DNA from: Paragonimus skrjabini miyazakii
Lineage: Eukaryota > Platyhelminthes > Trematoda > Plagiorchiida > Troglotrematidae
Length of the DNA stretch: 64,000 bases
Reading direction: 5' to 3'
Assembly: GCA_014338405.1 (NCBI GenBank)
Contig: JTDE01002259.1
Coordinates: 5,983 to 69,982, forward strand
Positions within the stretch are counted from its first letter, which is position 1; each line of letters opens with the position of its first letter. Position numbers and translations under genes: made by a program. Of the stretch, positions 49,555 to 61,526 are shown one piece after another. The notes beneath the pieces were generated by a model. That model did no database searches, was not told the DNA's origin, and saw only the letters and a program-made list of their open reading frames with translations.

Positions 49555-49887
49555 TCAGTTGATAGGTGCGAAGCCAGACAATGAGAAGCGAACAATATGT
49601 TGTAACATAGATTCATGACTTTTGGACAATTCGAAGAGATTTCCGCAGTAAGGTGACAGTGCATAAGGGAGTGAATTACACAAAAATACGCCCCTAAAGA
49701 ATGCTGTCGAATTAGACTCATTTAATGTGAGTAGAGTGTCGAAAATATGTATTGATGACCCTTTACCACTATGGTCAGTGTCAGTTGTGTACAAATCAAT
49801 AGTGCAAGTTGGCCTATTAAACTCATTCAAAATACTGTTGCGTAATCGAAATCTGAAGTTATTAGCTTTGTGTGGAGCGATGTTCAT
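49555..49887 (-). pseudogene. Possible C-terminal tail of a non-LTR retrotransposon ORF
   Basis: A 110-residue open minus-strand frame without stops. It contains NFRFRLRNSI, a run of polar residues, and STAFFRGVFLCNSLPYALS, which resembles the F.R....WNSLP sequence close to the end of CR1/Jockey-type LINE ORFs. The rest of the reverse transcriptase was not recognised upstream (higher coordinates). It could alternatively be an unknown protein exon; the similarity is short. Confidence 0.4.
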
Positions 49888-51164
49888 CCGAACTTACCAG
49901 CCGACGTTATGTGCACAAAAGTGGTTGAGGCAACCTATCGGGTTGCCATGGTTGTGATTACACAACACTTGGTTGTGCTTGTATGCGTGTCTAATCACTA
50001 TCTGTCCTTATCTGTATGATGTATATAACTTGCATGTTTTACGTTTGCGACTGATGGGAGTAAATGAAATGTCAACATATCGCAATATGTCTTCTTTCTG
50101 CCCTAATGAAATAAATAAGAACCGACAAAGACTTCCGACTGGAAAATCATAGTTGGTAGATACAACTGAGCCGCCTTATAGTCGGTAACGAATGCGATAG
50201 CTTATTGTATTTTATAGTAAAATAAGAACGGATGAATTGAACGTAACAACAACGAACGCATTGTCGTGACAATGACTGATAGGGCGCAAAACAATGAGTA
50301 ACAACTACACTACTGTTACACAAATAGTAGATCATGATGTAGTCGTAAATTTTACTCTCGAGACGTCTATTACTCAGTCATTAACTAGGGAGTGCAAAAA
50401 GCTGCTTGAGTAGCGAACTTTAAAAACGTACGCTGAAAATACGCTCCATCTAATCAGGAACACTTCCATTACGAGGACATGTTTTTTTGATCCGTTGAGT
50501 CTACGGTGCATAGACCAGCTATGAAATTCCTTCCAATTGTGGGGTCACTTTACAGAAGGCACTAAATCAACCAGTCCCAGTTTGTTTAGGGACCATTGTA
50601 CGGATATGTATTGCCTATAATGAACAGTCGGAAGAGTTCCACTGTACTCACATTTTCTCGGAACTACGAAGCACTACACTTAAGCATTAGTAAATAATGA
50701 GTGCATCGGGCGATATAAACTGATCACCATTCACATTCGACCGCAGGTCTCGCACTCGGATTGACTTTTCACCCAATGTGGCCAAATTTTTAGTTAGGAT
50801 AATTCAGACTTGCCTAGTTAGATGTCGGTGGCGCAATGGCAAATGCGTGAGTGGGCTAGAGTTCACATTCTGATCAGTAGACACAGGTCACAATAAGAAT
50901 ATCTTGGGTATTGTTTTCATACTTTGAAGATTAACAACAGTGTATCCGTTCCGTGTATGATTTGAGTTGTAGGGAAGACAATTCTACTGTACTAACTAAA
51001 AAGTATAGGAAGTAGCAGCTTACGGACAGTACACATAGCACAAATTGGCAGAAAAATATAATGATCAGGTTGTCCGATTACCTCGAGAGGAAACACAGTA
51101 ACGGTCCTGTAAACTCAAATCGATGGCCCCTCGACTAAGACTTCTTTCCAAGTTGAAAGCGTGG
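49888..51164. other. Gene-less stretch
   Basis: No gene recognised. Positions 51062-51164 carry R1-related sequence similar to 48550-48650. Confidence 0.45.
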
Positions 51165-51313
51165 CCGGAGTTCTAGTCCCGACAATGGCAAGGATATTCA
51201 CTACTGACGAGCTCCAATGAGTGCAAAGCCTGAATCTAATGTTTCTTTTCGAAAGGGGCCGACTGGGAAGTCTATGGGAATGCGACAGCTGCGATCAATT
51301 GTGGGTGATGTTC
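51165..51313 (-). repeat. R1 dispersed repeat copy near the assembly gap
   Basis: gcgtggccggagttctagtc ... aaaggggccgactgggaagt ... gcgatcaattgtgggtgatg. Best preserved minus-orientation copy; see 48301-48650 for its inverted partner. Confidence 0.75.
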
Positions 51314-51524
51314 AATCCATATGAAAATCAAAATCCCCTACTACTCATCAGAAGAGGATAAATTTGCAAACGTTTCATTGAACTGTGGGTCTGTAGCTAA
51401 GGATTGTAGTAAATGCTTCTATACCGACAAAGAAGGATATGACCGTATTTACACAGGCCGTTGTTTCGGGGGTTTACAATGCATATTGGATTCTGAACAA
51501 TCACACAAATAAAATTTCTAATAT

Positions 51525-51624
51525 NNNNNNNNNNNNNNNNNNNNNNNNNNNNNNNNNNNNNNNNNNNNNNNNNNNNNNNNNNNNNNNNNNNNNNNNNNNN
51601 NNNNNNNNNNNNNNNNNNNNNNNN
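51525..51624. other. Assembly gap (100 N)
   Basis: Exactly 100 Ns, the usual placeholder for a gap of unknown size. Any frame crossing it is an artefact. Confidence 1.
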
Positions 51625-54600
51625 AGAAATGGGGTCTGAAATTATTGTAGACTAGCTCTCAAACTTGGTAGACGGAAGTCACACAACACACAATTCTGTG
51701 TCGTTTATCTGAGGGACCACAGTATCAAGTGTGTATGAATACTAAATATAAGATCAGCACTAAATCAAAACAAAGAAATGATGTGACGATCAGACTGATT
51801 TGCAGTTAATTTGCATGCAGGAGTTTACAAGTATGACGGGGCTTGGCAATGCTATACTCATCTTCTTGATCGGTTGTGAGCAACAAGATCCATACAACAC
51901 CATTTTGCATGAAAGAGAAAACAAACTGATTATGCCACGGCATCTACGTGTATGACACATTTTTCCGAAAACATCGATTGGGAATGCACTACCACCCTCT
52001 CAGTCGTTCCTTCAAATCTATCATGAAGGTCGTAATGAACTGTTTCTCGGTCAAATGTCAGCTCAACGGTTTCATGTAATCCTCAAAAACTCAAGGTGGT
52101 CACATCGAGCAGATCATCCCGAATCGTCATCGTATGAAAGTATGACCCATACTGTACACCTCCAGCATGCTGTCCACAACACTTGTTTCTGATATAAAAT
52201 GAAATCACGCGATGCTTCTTCCTATAGGTCTCTTCTAAACAAGAGTTTTGACGCAAAGTTGAGTCTCCGATGTCTCTTCAGTATGACAACGCACGATAAA
52301 TCAAGCTTCTAGAAAATGTCAAAAGAACAGACTAGTACACTGTTCCATAGGTCATCTTTTCATCCCACCTAATAGTTCCGTAGGATTTGCTGATGTGCAC
52401 AGGAAGGCCTTGAAAATACATGTTGTATGCGTACGTGTATCAGTTTCCTTTCAGTTGTTTCATCCGCTTCATCATCAGAAAAGGAAATATCGCTTTATCC
52501 GACCGAAACATTACCGCTAAACAAGTGAACTCCAAGTTCTTTACTCCAATGAACGATTGCATCCATACAACTCACGAGCATACGGCAATCCAACATAAAC
52601 ATCGAGCTCTCATAAGAGTCAGGACCCCAGTACTTTCCGAATCCGTTGTCAAGGTGCGCAGGATTGATACATTGGCAAAAAGCGAGAAGGCATCATATGT
52701 ACAGTAAACCTATTGGGATTACTGGAATTAGACTTGGAGAGACGATAAAAACATTCAAGACCGCAACTGGTTCAACACAATTATCATTCGCAACTTTGTA
52801 TTTCTTTCCATCTGCCACCGGCATTGCTATTGTGAGAGTGCTTTTTAGGAACAGCCTGCGATTTTGCGTGTCGACTGTCGGCTACGGACACTACTCTGAG
52901 GTTTGTTTCTCGTGGACTGGATCACATAAGCACACCTTGGTCATGCTGTCATACTGTCGCACCCGGTGGATTCGAATCGATCTACCGACTTCAAGTAAAC
53001 CAGTCGAGGGCAGTGAGGCGTAGGATTCTGTCCGTAGCGAAGCTATTGGGATTCCCCCATACAACCCACCTCTGTGTCCAGAAGTTGTCACTGCCGTTCG
53101 GAGCGCAGACAACGAGCGATGAGGTGACGATTATGCGTCCTGCGGGCGAATCACGCGACTTACGCATGCGCCTAGAGTGATCAGGTGCCGGATCGTAGCA
53201 TACACACACCAGACGGCTTTGTCTCCCCCACCCACGTGTCGCTTCGTTCAATTGCGTACGTCAAGACGGGGTGACGTGCGCTGTGTAGCTTCACAAAATG
53301 AAGATGGATTAATCTGACTACCATTCTAGGGAATGAGTAGCGTACGAAATGACTTATCGATTTGATCCGACCTTGGAAGTAACGTTCAGCTTGTTTAGCC
53401 AGTAAAAGTCGCAAACACCTGGAGATTGGATACTGCACAAGAAAGTGCCTACTAGGCCATGGTTGCATTAAACAAACGATATTTATGTATCATTTTCCGG
53501 TATGCATATTTTACGAAACTTATAGGTACAGTCTGAAATCCGCTGAAATGTTAGGTTATTCTGAAAGACCAGAAAATTTCCACATTATGACTGAATGGTT
53601 GCAAGTTGCTACTCGTGTTTGGTTCGATACGCTTCCTTGAAGCAACGTTCGCTTTATTCTGCTTGATCAAGCCGAACTTCTGATACTGAATTATGATAAT
53701 GCACTGAGAGGTTGAATTCAGATATGAACTGTGTCCAACTTTTTATCTAAATTTTGGCCAGCAAGTCCCCACCGGGCAACTTATCACGAACGTATATCGG
53801 TTTGTGTAAGGTACTGTAGATGAGAACGCTACATGAATAAAATTACTTATAGGAAGTTCGGATTATTCCATCTAAGCAAAATAGGCAAAAATGTTCATCT
53901 TTAGTGTCATGGTGAAGTTTCTCTTCTATTACCCTATAGTCTCTGTCAACCCTTGATTGGTCATCTGTTTATGACCAATCATATTCGCCCGTAATCAGAT
54001 GCTCTCTCACCTATACAAAACACACATTCTACCGTGTTTATCTGATCTCTACTTAGTGAACGGAACTCGACAATTCGAACCACATGCAAGAGATTAATGA
54101 GCGGAACAATTCATGTAGTCATTAAAAGATACAGCAGTTATGTTAAACTACCCATGAAAAATGTTATTTTCGCGGCTCAAACCTGAGCCCCTGCCGTTAA
54201 AACTTAGATCTCACCGACTCAATCGATCGATGCATAAATAAATGCGAACCTACTATTAAAAAAACACCAGAATCGATATATCGGCGTCTCCATTAATGTA
54301 AAGTAACGGCACAAATATGTTCAAAGCACCATTTATGACAAAAGCGGTTCAACATACCACTGCAGCCTGTAACTGGATACGTAAAAATGTCATTCACATG
54401 CACATAGACCAAGTTCTGTTATTTACATGGCGCGATACGATACGAAAAAATGTCTAGACCAAAGTTGACCCGAACAGTAGTGATCAAGGTACGTAGTTTG
54501 GTAAATGAGGTATAGCGGTTCATTTAGTGGGTTGACTTTATGATGATGCGAAAAACTATTTTTGTGTTACAGCCGCGAGAAACCGATCAGTAAAGACAAC

Positions 54601-54795
54601 AGTCGATCTCAGAAATTAACTCAAAATCATATATTAGTGTTGACCAAAAGCGAGATAACAATACAACTTGTCAAGGGAATAATTTGGCGGCGATGACAAT
54701 CTTGAAGTTAACACAATTCAGGATTGGAAAATCTTCAAAAGTCTTAATTTAGTAACTAACTCGTTTCTACAGGCACGGTGGTTTTAGATTCATTA
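51625..54795. other. Gene-less stretch
   Basis: No gene or transposon protein recognised. Positions 52980-53280 are GC- and CpG-rich relative to the surroundings and open in several frames (for example 52891-53112 and 52991-53251, minus), but without any motif I can name. Confidence 0.45.
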
Positions 54796-55150
54796 TGTTA
54801 GGAGATGCATCTCCTAACGAAGCAACAAAGGCAAATCACGTCATATCTATTGATCGATCCGGCTTCCAGTTATTTGATATGTTCTAACTCACTCAGTTAA
54901 TCAAGCTCACTCAGCTAACCAGATTGCAGCTGCGCGATCGAACGCCTGTTCGTTATGTGAGCTGTTTTCACACGTGCACCTTCGGATGCCCCTCTGTAAC
55001 GTGATTAGTTCTAACGCTCTGACCGCCATGTATCGTACTCATTTCGACCTATAAATTCAGAGCCTCTGTGGTCTAATTCTGAACTCGCCTCATTTTTCCA
55101 ATAAACGCTGTTGCCGCACCTATTCTTTTTTCTCGATTCTGGGTCAGCGA
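54796..55150 (+). repeat. Gypsy 5' LTR
   Basis: Starts TGTTAGG. Bases 54797-54818 form a perfect 22-bp palindrome (gttaggagat with its complement). Near its 3' part are caataaacgctg and a T-rich run. Over the first 295 bp it differs from the 3' LTR at a single base. The end was placed at the last base shared with the 3' LTR (gggtcagcga); the true end could be the CA at 55146 or the ttaca at 55156. Confidence 0.92.
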
Positions 55151-55159
55151 GTTACATCA

Positions 55160-56071
55160 GTGGCGACAAATGTCAAACCGAACCCAATCATGACCATCTC
55201 CATGGAGCAGACGCAGGCACTCCTTCAGCAGCAGCTAAACATTTTCGAGCAGTCACAAGCGAAACTTATTGAAATGATGGCACAGAAGTTATCAAATCAG
55301 TCACTGGGAGTTGTAACCCAGGGTCAGGTGTCTATACCAGAATCAATGATCCAACAAGTCAGTGAGTTCCATTTTGATGCTATCGGTGGCGTCACGTTTG
55401 ATTCCTGGTTCCATAAATATGAAGGTGTTTTTCGTGTGGACATGGCACAGCTTTCTGAAGACAAGAAAGTCAGACTATTACCGCGAAGACTGGGCACAAC
55501 AGAACACGAACGATTCGTGAATTTCATCTCGCCAAAACGTCCCAGAGATTTAACCTTCGAGGAAACCGCAAGGACGCTGTTACAAATTCTCGGTGCGTAA
55601 TCATCCTTGTTTAATATTTACTATCAATGTTCGAAGTTAACAAAGAATCCTAGCGATGACTGGGTACAGTATGTAGTTAATGTGAATCGAGAATTCGAAC
55701 GTTCTAAACTTCGTAGCCTGTCGGATGATCAATCCAAGTGTCTCATATTTGTATGCGGTTTGCATTCACCCCAAGACGCAGATATTCGGATCAGAATTTT
55801 GAACAAAATCGAGCAATGTCCAGATATCACCCTTCAGAGTGTCACAACAGAATACCAGCGACTGGTCAACCTGGAGCAGGATACAGCAATGATTCAGCAG
55901 GTTACTTCAACGGGTCCTCCAGAAATGATTTATGCCGTCAGCAGCAAGAACATGACCAAAGAAACCAGACACCAGCCAGCAACAAATTCAAAACCACCAC
56001 CAGCATGCTGGTATTGCAAGGAATGGCACTTTGCTCGTCTCTGTCCATTAAAAAAATCACATACGCAATAG
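55160..56071 (+). pseudogene. Gypsy gag, one premature stop
   Basis: A single frame interrupted by TAA at 55598-55600. The first methionine is at 55190. The N-terminal part has a Q-rich coiled segment (MEQTQALLQQQLNIFEQSQ) and the FDSWFHKYEGVF capsid block. The second part carries CLIFVCGLHSPQDADIR and a zinc knuckle CWYCKEWHFARLC with CX2CX3HX4C spacing, one residue shorter than the classic CX2CX4HX4C. It ends at the TAG at 56069-56071, just after a run of seven As. Confidence 0.9.
56050..56056 (+). promoter_or_regulatory. Candidate -1 ribosomal frameshift site, A_AAA_AAA
   Basis: Seven As sit in gag phase as tt[A AAA AAA] tca, fitting the X_XXY_YYZ slippery heptamer. A -1 slip here moves ribosomes from the gag frame exactly into the pol frame (which is open from 55738 and holds the protease), 12 bases before the gag stop. 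This is the expected way to make Gag-Pol. No downstream pseudoknot was verified. Confidence 0.7.
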
Positions 56072-59000
56072 ATGTGGAAAAAGAAATATCCTGTCGCGCA
56101 CTAGTGCAAACATCTCAACGTCAAGGAAACTTTCACAGGCGCCCAAAGTTCTCCTTCAGTAAGTCGAAAACGGTCACCGCAACAGTTAAAATTGATGGCG
56201 AATCCAAACGCAAATACGTTACTCTTTGCATTAATGGTGTGTCCAGCCGCTTGCAATTAGACGCCGCTTCTGATATCACTTTGATTTCCCGCAATACGTG
56301 ACGAAAGCTTGGGCGGCCTCCACTGCTTCAAACGCATCATACGGCCCGAAACGCCCCTGGCGGAACCTTGAAGCTAGCCGGGGAAGTAACACGTGAGGTG
56401 ACGTTTGAAGACAGCCGAATCGAAACCTGTTGTTTCGTCACAGATCACCCAGGCTTAGATCTACTGGGCCTTGATTGGATGAATGACTTGAAATTACTAG
56501 ATCAGCCGGTAAACAGCATGTGTAGTCAAACGAAAATACACAGTCGGTCTGAAACGCTGCTTCTCGCGTCAGGACTTCAACGTCAGATTGAGGAACTCAA
56601 GATTCAGCAGGCGTCTGTTTTTGAACCAGGCCTCGGTCTTTGTACAAAAGCGAAGGCAATTGTAACATTACATCCAGGAGTGAAACCAGTGTTCAGACCC
56701 AAAAGACCAGTTCCGTATGCTGCTCTACCGATTGTGGACGGCGAACTTGATCGGTTACAAGCAGAAGGTATCATACAGTCAGTGAATTACTCGGAATGGG
56801 CCGCTCCCATTGTGGTTGTCAAGAGAGCTAACGGCGAAGTGGGAATATGTGCCGACTTTCCTAATGACCTGAACGCGGCGTTAAAGAATTACGAATATCC
56901 TCTACCAGTGCCAGAAGACCTTTTTACGAAGTTCGACGGGGGACAGTGTTTTGCTAAAGTGGATCTTGCCGGCGCATATCTACAGATACCCGTGGAAGAA
57001 GAGTCGAGGAAATTGCTGACAATTAATACACACAGGGGTTTGTTCCAGTATATACGACTACCATTCGGCATCAAAACTGCACCAGCAATCTTCCAGCAGA
57101 TAATGGACATCATGCTGTCTGACCTTCCCGGTTGTGTTGCTTATTTGGACGACATTATAATCATCGGTTTTGACGCTGCAGACCTGGTAGAAAAACAGGA
57201 CAAATTATTGTCACGAATTAAGGAGTATGGATTCCTGCTGAGGAAGGAGAACTGAACTTTTATGTTGCACAGTGCCAAATATCTTGGGTTCATTATTGAC
57301 GAACATGGACGCCATCCGGATCCGGCCAGTGTTGAAGCAATCAAGGCGATGCCTCCACCGAAAGATGTATCCGGCCTTCCTGCTTTTCTCGGACCTGTCA
57401 GCTATTATGGAGCATTCATCCCTACACTTCATCAACTCAGAGGGCCGCTCAACAGACTTCTAACAAAGGATTCAAAATGGGAATGGACAACAGAATGTCA
57501 ACGAAGCTTTGAGAAAGTTAAAGCAATGAGTACTTCTGATTTGCTTCTGACTCACTTCAATCCGTCTCTTCCGACAGAGGCTGCATCTGACGCGTCAAAC
57601 TTTGGAATTGGTGCGGTGATTTCCCGTGTCTTTCCAGATGGATCAGAAAAAGCCATTGCGCATGCTACCAGATCATTGACACCAGCCGAGAAGAACTACA
57701 GTCAAATTGAAAAGGAGGCACTTTCCATCATTTTCGCAGTCAAGAAGTTTCGCCAAATGCTGTATGGTAGGCGGTTCACTCTTCTCACAGATCACAAACC
57801 TTTGCTGACTATTTTTGGTTCAAAGAAAGGCGTTCCGGTTTACACCGCAAATCGACTTCAACGTTGGGCGACAGTGTTACTCGCTTTGGACTTCAATATT
57901 CAATGCCGGAGCACACATGAATCTGGCAAAGCCGATGCCTTGTCACGCCTAATCAACTCGAAGTAAACAGAATCTGAAGATTCCGTCATTGCGTCAGTTA
58001 CAATTGAACCGGAGGTGCGTCAAGTCCTCTTCGACAAAATAAGAGCCCTGCCCGTTACTGCTATGACCATCAAGAACTCAACGAATCACGACGAAGTCTT
58101 ACAGAAGGTGATGCACTATGTACGCCCTAGGTGAAATCAACACAACCTGGACTCCAATATCCGGCAGTTTTCTCATAGGCGTGACTCCTTCTCCATCGTT
58201 GACGGTTGTCTCATATTTGGTGACCGGGTCGTCGTGCCACAGGTGTTACGTGATAAAGTACTGAAGCAGTTTCGTACCGGCTGGCCGAGTATCAGCCGAA
58301 TGAAAGCTCGCGCGCGCAGTTATGTATATTGGCCACCGAGGGATTCGGAAATTGAGCAAAATGCAAAGGATGTCAGCTAACAGCTAAAGCACCCCGGAAG
58401 TGACCGTGGCAACCATGGCTAGACGCAGAAAAACCGTGGTAACGTCTCCATTTGGATTTTGCGGGGTCAGTTAATGGTCAATACTACACGATCGTGGTCG
58501 ATTCATTCACCAAGTGGCCGAAAGTTGTCCAAATGACCAACCCGAACTCTATACCATTAATACCAGAGCTCAACAAGTCATTCAGATATTTTGGCATTCC
58601 AGAGACTATTGTAACGAATGATTGATCCGCAACATCAACATCCACAACTTTCCGGACATTTTGTGAGCATCATGGCATTCAGTAAAAATTCTCTCCTCCG
58701 TACCACGCACAATCTGATGGTCAGGCTGAAAGGTTCATGGATACCTTCAAGCGGGCATTACTTAAAGCCGAAGGAGAGGAGACTCTAGCAGATGTCATCT
58801 AGCATTTCTTGACTGCCTATCGCACCACGCCTAATGACAATACACCAGGAGGGATCTCGCCAGCTGAACGTATGTTCGGACGGAAAATTCGCACAAGGTT
58901 CGACAATATCAGACTTTCACCACTCACCTCCGCCAACAAAGTACACAGGACAGGTTATGCACAATGCATACGGCGTTTCAATATTGGTGACTCAGTGCTT

Positions 59001-59174
59001 GCACGAGACTTCCGAGGTCAAAATAAATGGATCCCTGCCGTGATCTCAAAACGCAATGGGAAGGTAATTTACGAAGTCACTATCGGGGAAGACACCTGGA
59101 AAAGACATATCAACCAGTTACGGAGGAACTCTGGCTTACTTTCGATCAAACCAGACTCAACTTCATTACATTGA
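56057..59174 (+). pseudogene. Gypsy pol: protease, RT, RNase H, integrase, with stops and a frameshift
   Basis: The protease active-site block is LDAASDITLIS (about 56256-56290), with DAAS in place of D(T/S)(G/A)(S/A). RT follows: VDLAGAYLQIPV, then GCVAYLDDIIIIG (YLDD near 57139-57150, intact). RNase H: EAASDASNFGIGAVI, then LTDHKPLLTIF. Integrase: LDFAG, a degraded second-aspartate block, HAQSDGQAERFMDTFKRAL, AYRTTPNDNTPGGISPAERMFGR, and a C-terminal W.P.VI...G...Y.V....W.RH.NQLR module. Stops begin at 56299, 57253, 57964 and 58132. The frame changes at about 58370, and more stops begin at 58401, 58440, 58623, 58683 and 58800. Not functional. Confidence 0.93.
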
Positions 59175-59341
59175 GAAATTCTACTGGACACCTTCGAACT
59201 GGAGAAAAAAGCTGACGTGCCGTTGTCAAAAATCGGCGAGACAACACCAAATTCTTTTCCTCTTAGACGATCCAAACGAACAAAGAAACCCGTGAAACCC
59301 CTAAAAGTGAATCCAAGATGTCAGACCTATGACACATGCTG

Positions 59342-59353
59342 AAAAAGGGGAGG
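59342..59353 (+). promoter_or_regulatory. Polypurine tract of the Gypsy element
   Basis: aaaaaggggagg immediately upstream of the 3' LTR's TGTTA, as required for plus-strand DNA priming. Confidence 0.85.
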
Positions 59354-59693
59354 TGTTATGAGATGCATCTCCTAACGAAGCAACAAAGGCAAATCACGTC
59401 ATATCTATTGATCGATCCGGCTTCCAGTTATTTGATATGTTCTAACTCACTCAGTTAATCAAGCTCACTCAGCTAACCAGATTGCAGCTGCGCGATCGAA
59501 CGCCTGTTCGTTATGTGAGCTGTTTTCACACGTGCACCTTCGGATGCCCCTCTGTAACGTGATTAGTTCTAACGCTCTGACCGCCATGTATCGTACTCAT
59601 TTCGACCTATAAATTCAGAGCCTCTGTGGTCTAATTCTGAACTCACCTCCAATTTGCCGCATCTATTCTTTTTTCTCGGTTCTGGGTCAGCGA
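59354..59693 (+). repeat. Gypsy 3' LTR
   Basis: Near-identical to the 5' LTR for about 295 bp, with one change at its sixth base that breaks the terminal palindrome. A block near the 3' end is about 15 bp shorter: the 5' LTR stretch catttttccaataaacgctg is mostly missing. Confidence 0.92.
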
Positions 59694-59815
59694 TTGGGCG
59701 CACTAAATCACATTATGACAAAGGTTCAAACAAAAATGAGCACATTTGCTCAGATGAATGGTAGGGATCGAAAAAAAATGAGTCGATTATTAATTCACAA
59801 TTCTAGCTGAGGCAT

Positions 59816-60050
59816 ATGATATGCAAACCAGGAACTCAGTATCTCGTGCGGATGACCGTTGGCCTCATTAGTACAAATTCGAACACGCTGGCTGATACTT
59901 TCAAACCTATGTTAACAAACGTTCTATCATCTTCTGGTCGATTTAATGTGAATAGAACTGCGGATATAAAAATGCTTATAAACAGAGCGCGGGAGAGGAG
60001 AGGTGCGGGCCTTGATGAACTGCGTTGAAAGTCGACTGCTGTCAAAACAT
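59816..60050 (+). pseudogene. Possible N-terminal RT fragment of a PLE
   Basis: LADTFKPMLTNVLSSSGRFNVNRTADIKMLI resembles the LA..L.PL.....Y.VRNT..LI segment before motif A in PLE reverse transcriptases. A V(S)VD-like stretch follows in another frame. The match is short and no further PLE domains follow, so this is tentative. Confidence 0.35.
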
Positions 60051-61526
60051 GCAATCATTTTAGTTGCGTGAAACCATGTTGGTTGGTGAACAACATGAAC
60101 GTTTCAAATGGTGAACAGGCATCATCCCCAGGAGTACAATTACAACAAATTCTGGTCGCGGTAACGTGGTCGTTTGGATGTGCAATCTAATGTTGTTTCT
60201 GGTAGTCACACCTGCTGCTCACTCGCCTGCAGAAAGTGTGCAGCCCTCAGTTGACATTTCACATCAACGTCTAACTAAACCGGCTTGCGCAGTCTAAAAC
60301 TAAACGAAGCATATGAGCAACACTAGAAGCAATAATCAGGAATACAGCATAAAGAGAACTGCCAGTAAAATGTCAAACATTAATCCATATGTCTAATGTT
60401 TCTCTGCACACAGCCACGTCTTCTTGCGTCGGTAGTACATACTACATTTTGAAACATTTGAAGGCGTTGTTCCGCTTAGTTCAATGATGTCGAAGCAGGG
60501 GGGATTAACGCCAAAGAAATATACGGAAATCTCTACCACAAGTGACCGGTGAAAGTACAGATTGCCAATGATTGCTGGAGCTTGAAGATAGATTTGAAGT
60601 ACCGTGTAACCCAAAGCAAAGGAAAGGAGGTTATAGTGCCTCTTTGGTTTGAAAAAAGTGTGTAGACTGGTTGTTAAATTAAATATCCACTATTCCCTTC
60701 GCAACTTAAATGAAGGTCGCAAAGTTGATCAAAGTATATCCATCTCCATGAGGAAATATTCAAATATAATGTATTATTATCTGGCCGTTGGTACGTCTAG
60801 AGGATGTAAGAAGGTGACTTCTTGTTAATATGAAGTGGTCTGGATATGTCCCAGTCTGTTTGTTTTGGATCCATTGTTCTTTTGACTTTCGTTTGCTAGC
60901 CTGATACACGTTATGGGGCCGGTATACGCTGTTTGTTAAGCGTTTCATAAGCATCCGATAGTCTCAACAAAACAGTTTCCTTAAACTCTTTCAAGTCCAC
61001 GATCTAACTTCCATCTATCTCAGGTTTACCAAGAAAACAAAAATTGAAGATGACTTATTTTTAGTTGATCACTTAGTGCAATCAACCGCAAATGACCATG
61101 ATGTCCATTCTCCACAGTTCTTTACTTCGCATATTCAAGACCTGTTTGGTTTCCAACACGTTTCAGTCCAATTATTCCAAAGAGGTCATGTCTATCTCAT
61201 TTAAATTGGATGGCGTGATGGTCATTTTCGACGGACCGGGATTTAGCACCCCAAGTGTCAAATTGACTAGCATCCCTGTTTATCAAAAGTGTGTATGAAC
61301 TATACACGGGCGTTTCTGTTCAATGTATACCGATTTCTAGTTCCTGTCGGGATATACTACGGTTGAATATCTAAGTAGGACATTTTAAACAGAGAGGCAA
61401 GAAAGAGATTTCGGTATACATTGCTGTTTCTCATCAGGTATACACTGTGACTCGTGAACCTATGTGTAGAACAGAGTTTTTCTTAGGTAGTATAAAGCAA
61501 AGTAATAAAATCAGTCAACTTATGTT

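Larger units (their letters stand above)
54796..59693 (+). mobile_element. Ty3/Gypsy LTR retrotransposon, full structure, coding capacity lost
   Basis: About 4.9 kb with two LTRs (54796-55150, 59354-59693), gag, then a pol with protease, RT, RNase H, integrase in Gypsy order, and a polypurine tract aaaaaggggagg (59342-59353) directly before the 3' LTR. The sequence after the 5' LTR (tggcgacaaatg, 55161-55172) may be the primer-binding site. Ten in-frame stops and one frameshift disrupt the genes although the LTRs are nearly identical. No clear 4-5 bp target duplication was seen. RT and integrase style and host fit the invertebrate Gypsy lineages common in flukes. Confidence 0.95.

Noticed and set aside
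51439..51639. Open frame across the N run
   Set aside because: The frame is created by translating the assembly gap.
52891..53468. Minus-strand frames in the CpG-rich 53-kb block as a gene
   Set aside because: Overlapping frames with no recognisable domain, splice evidence or repeat. GC content alone explains their openness.
54787..59700. Target-site duplication for the Gypsy element
   Set aside because: Bases before 54796 (catta) and after 59693 (ttggg) do not match convincingly in any reasonable placement of the LTR ends.
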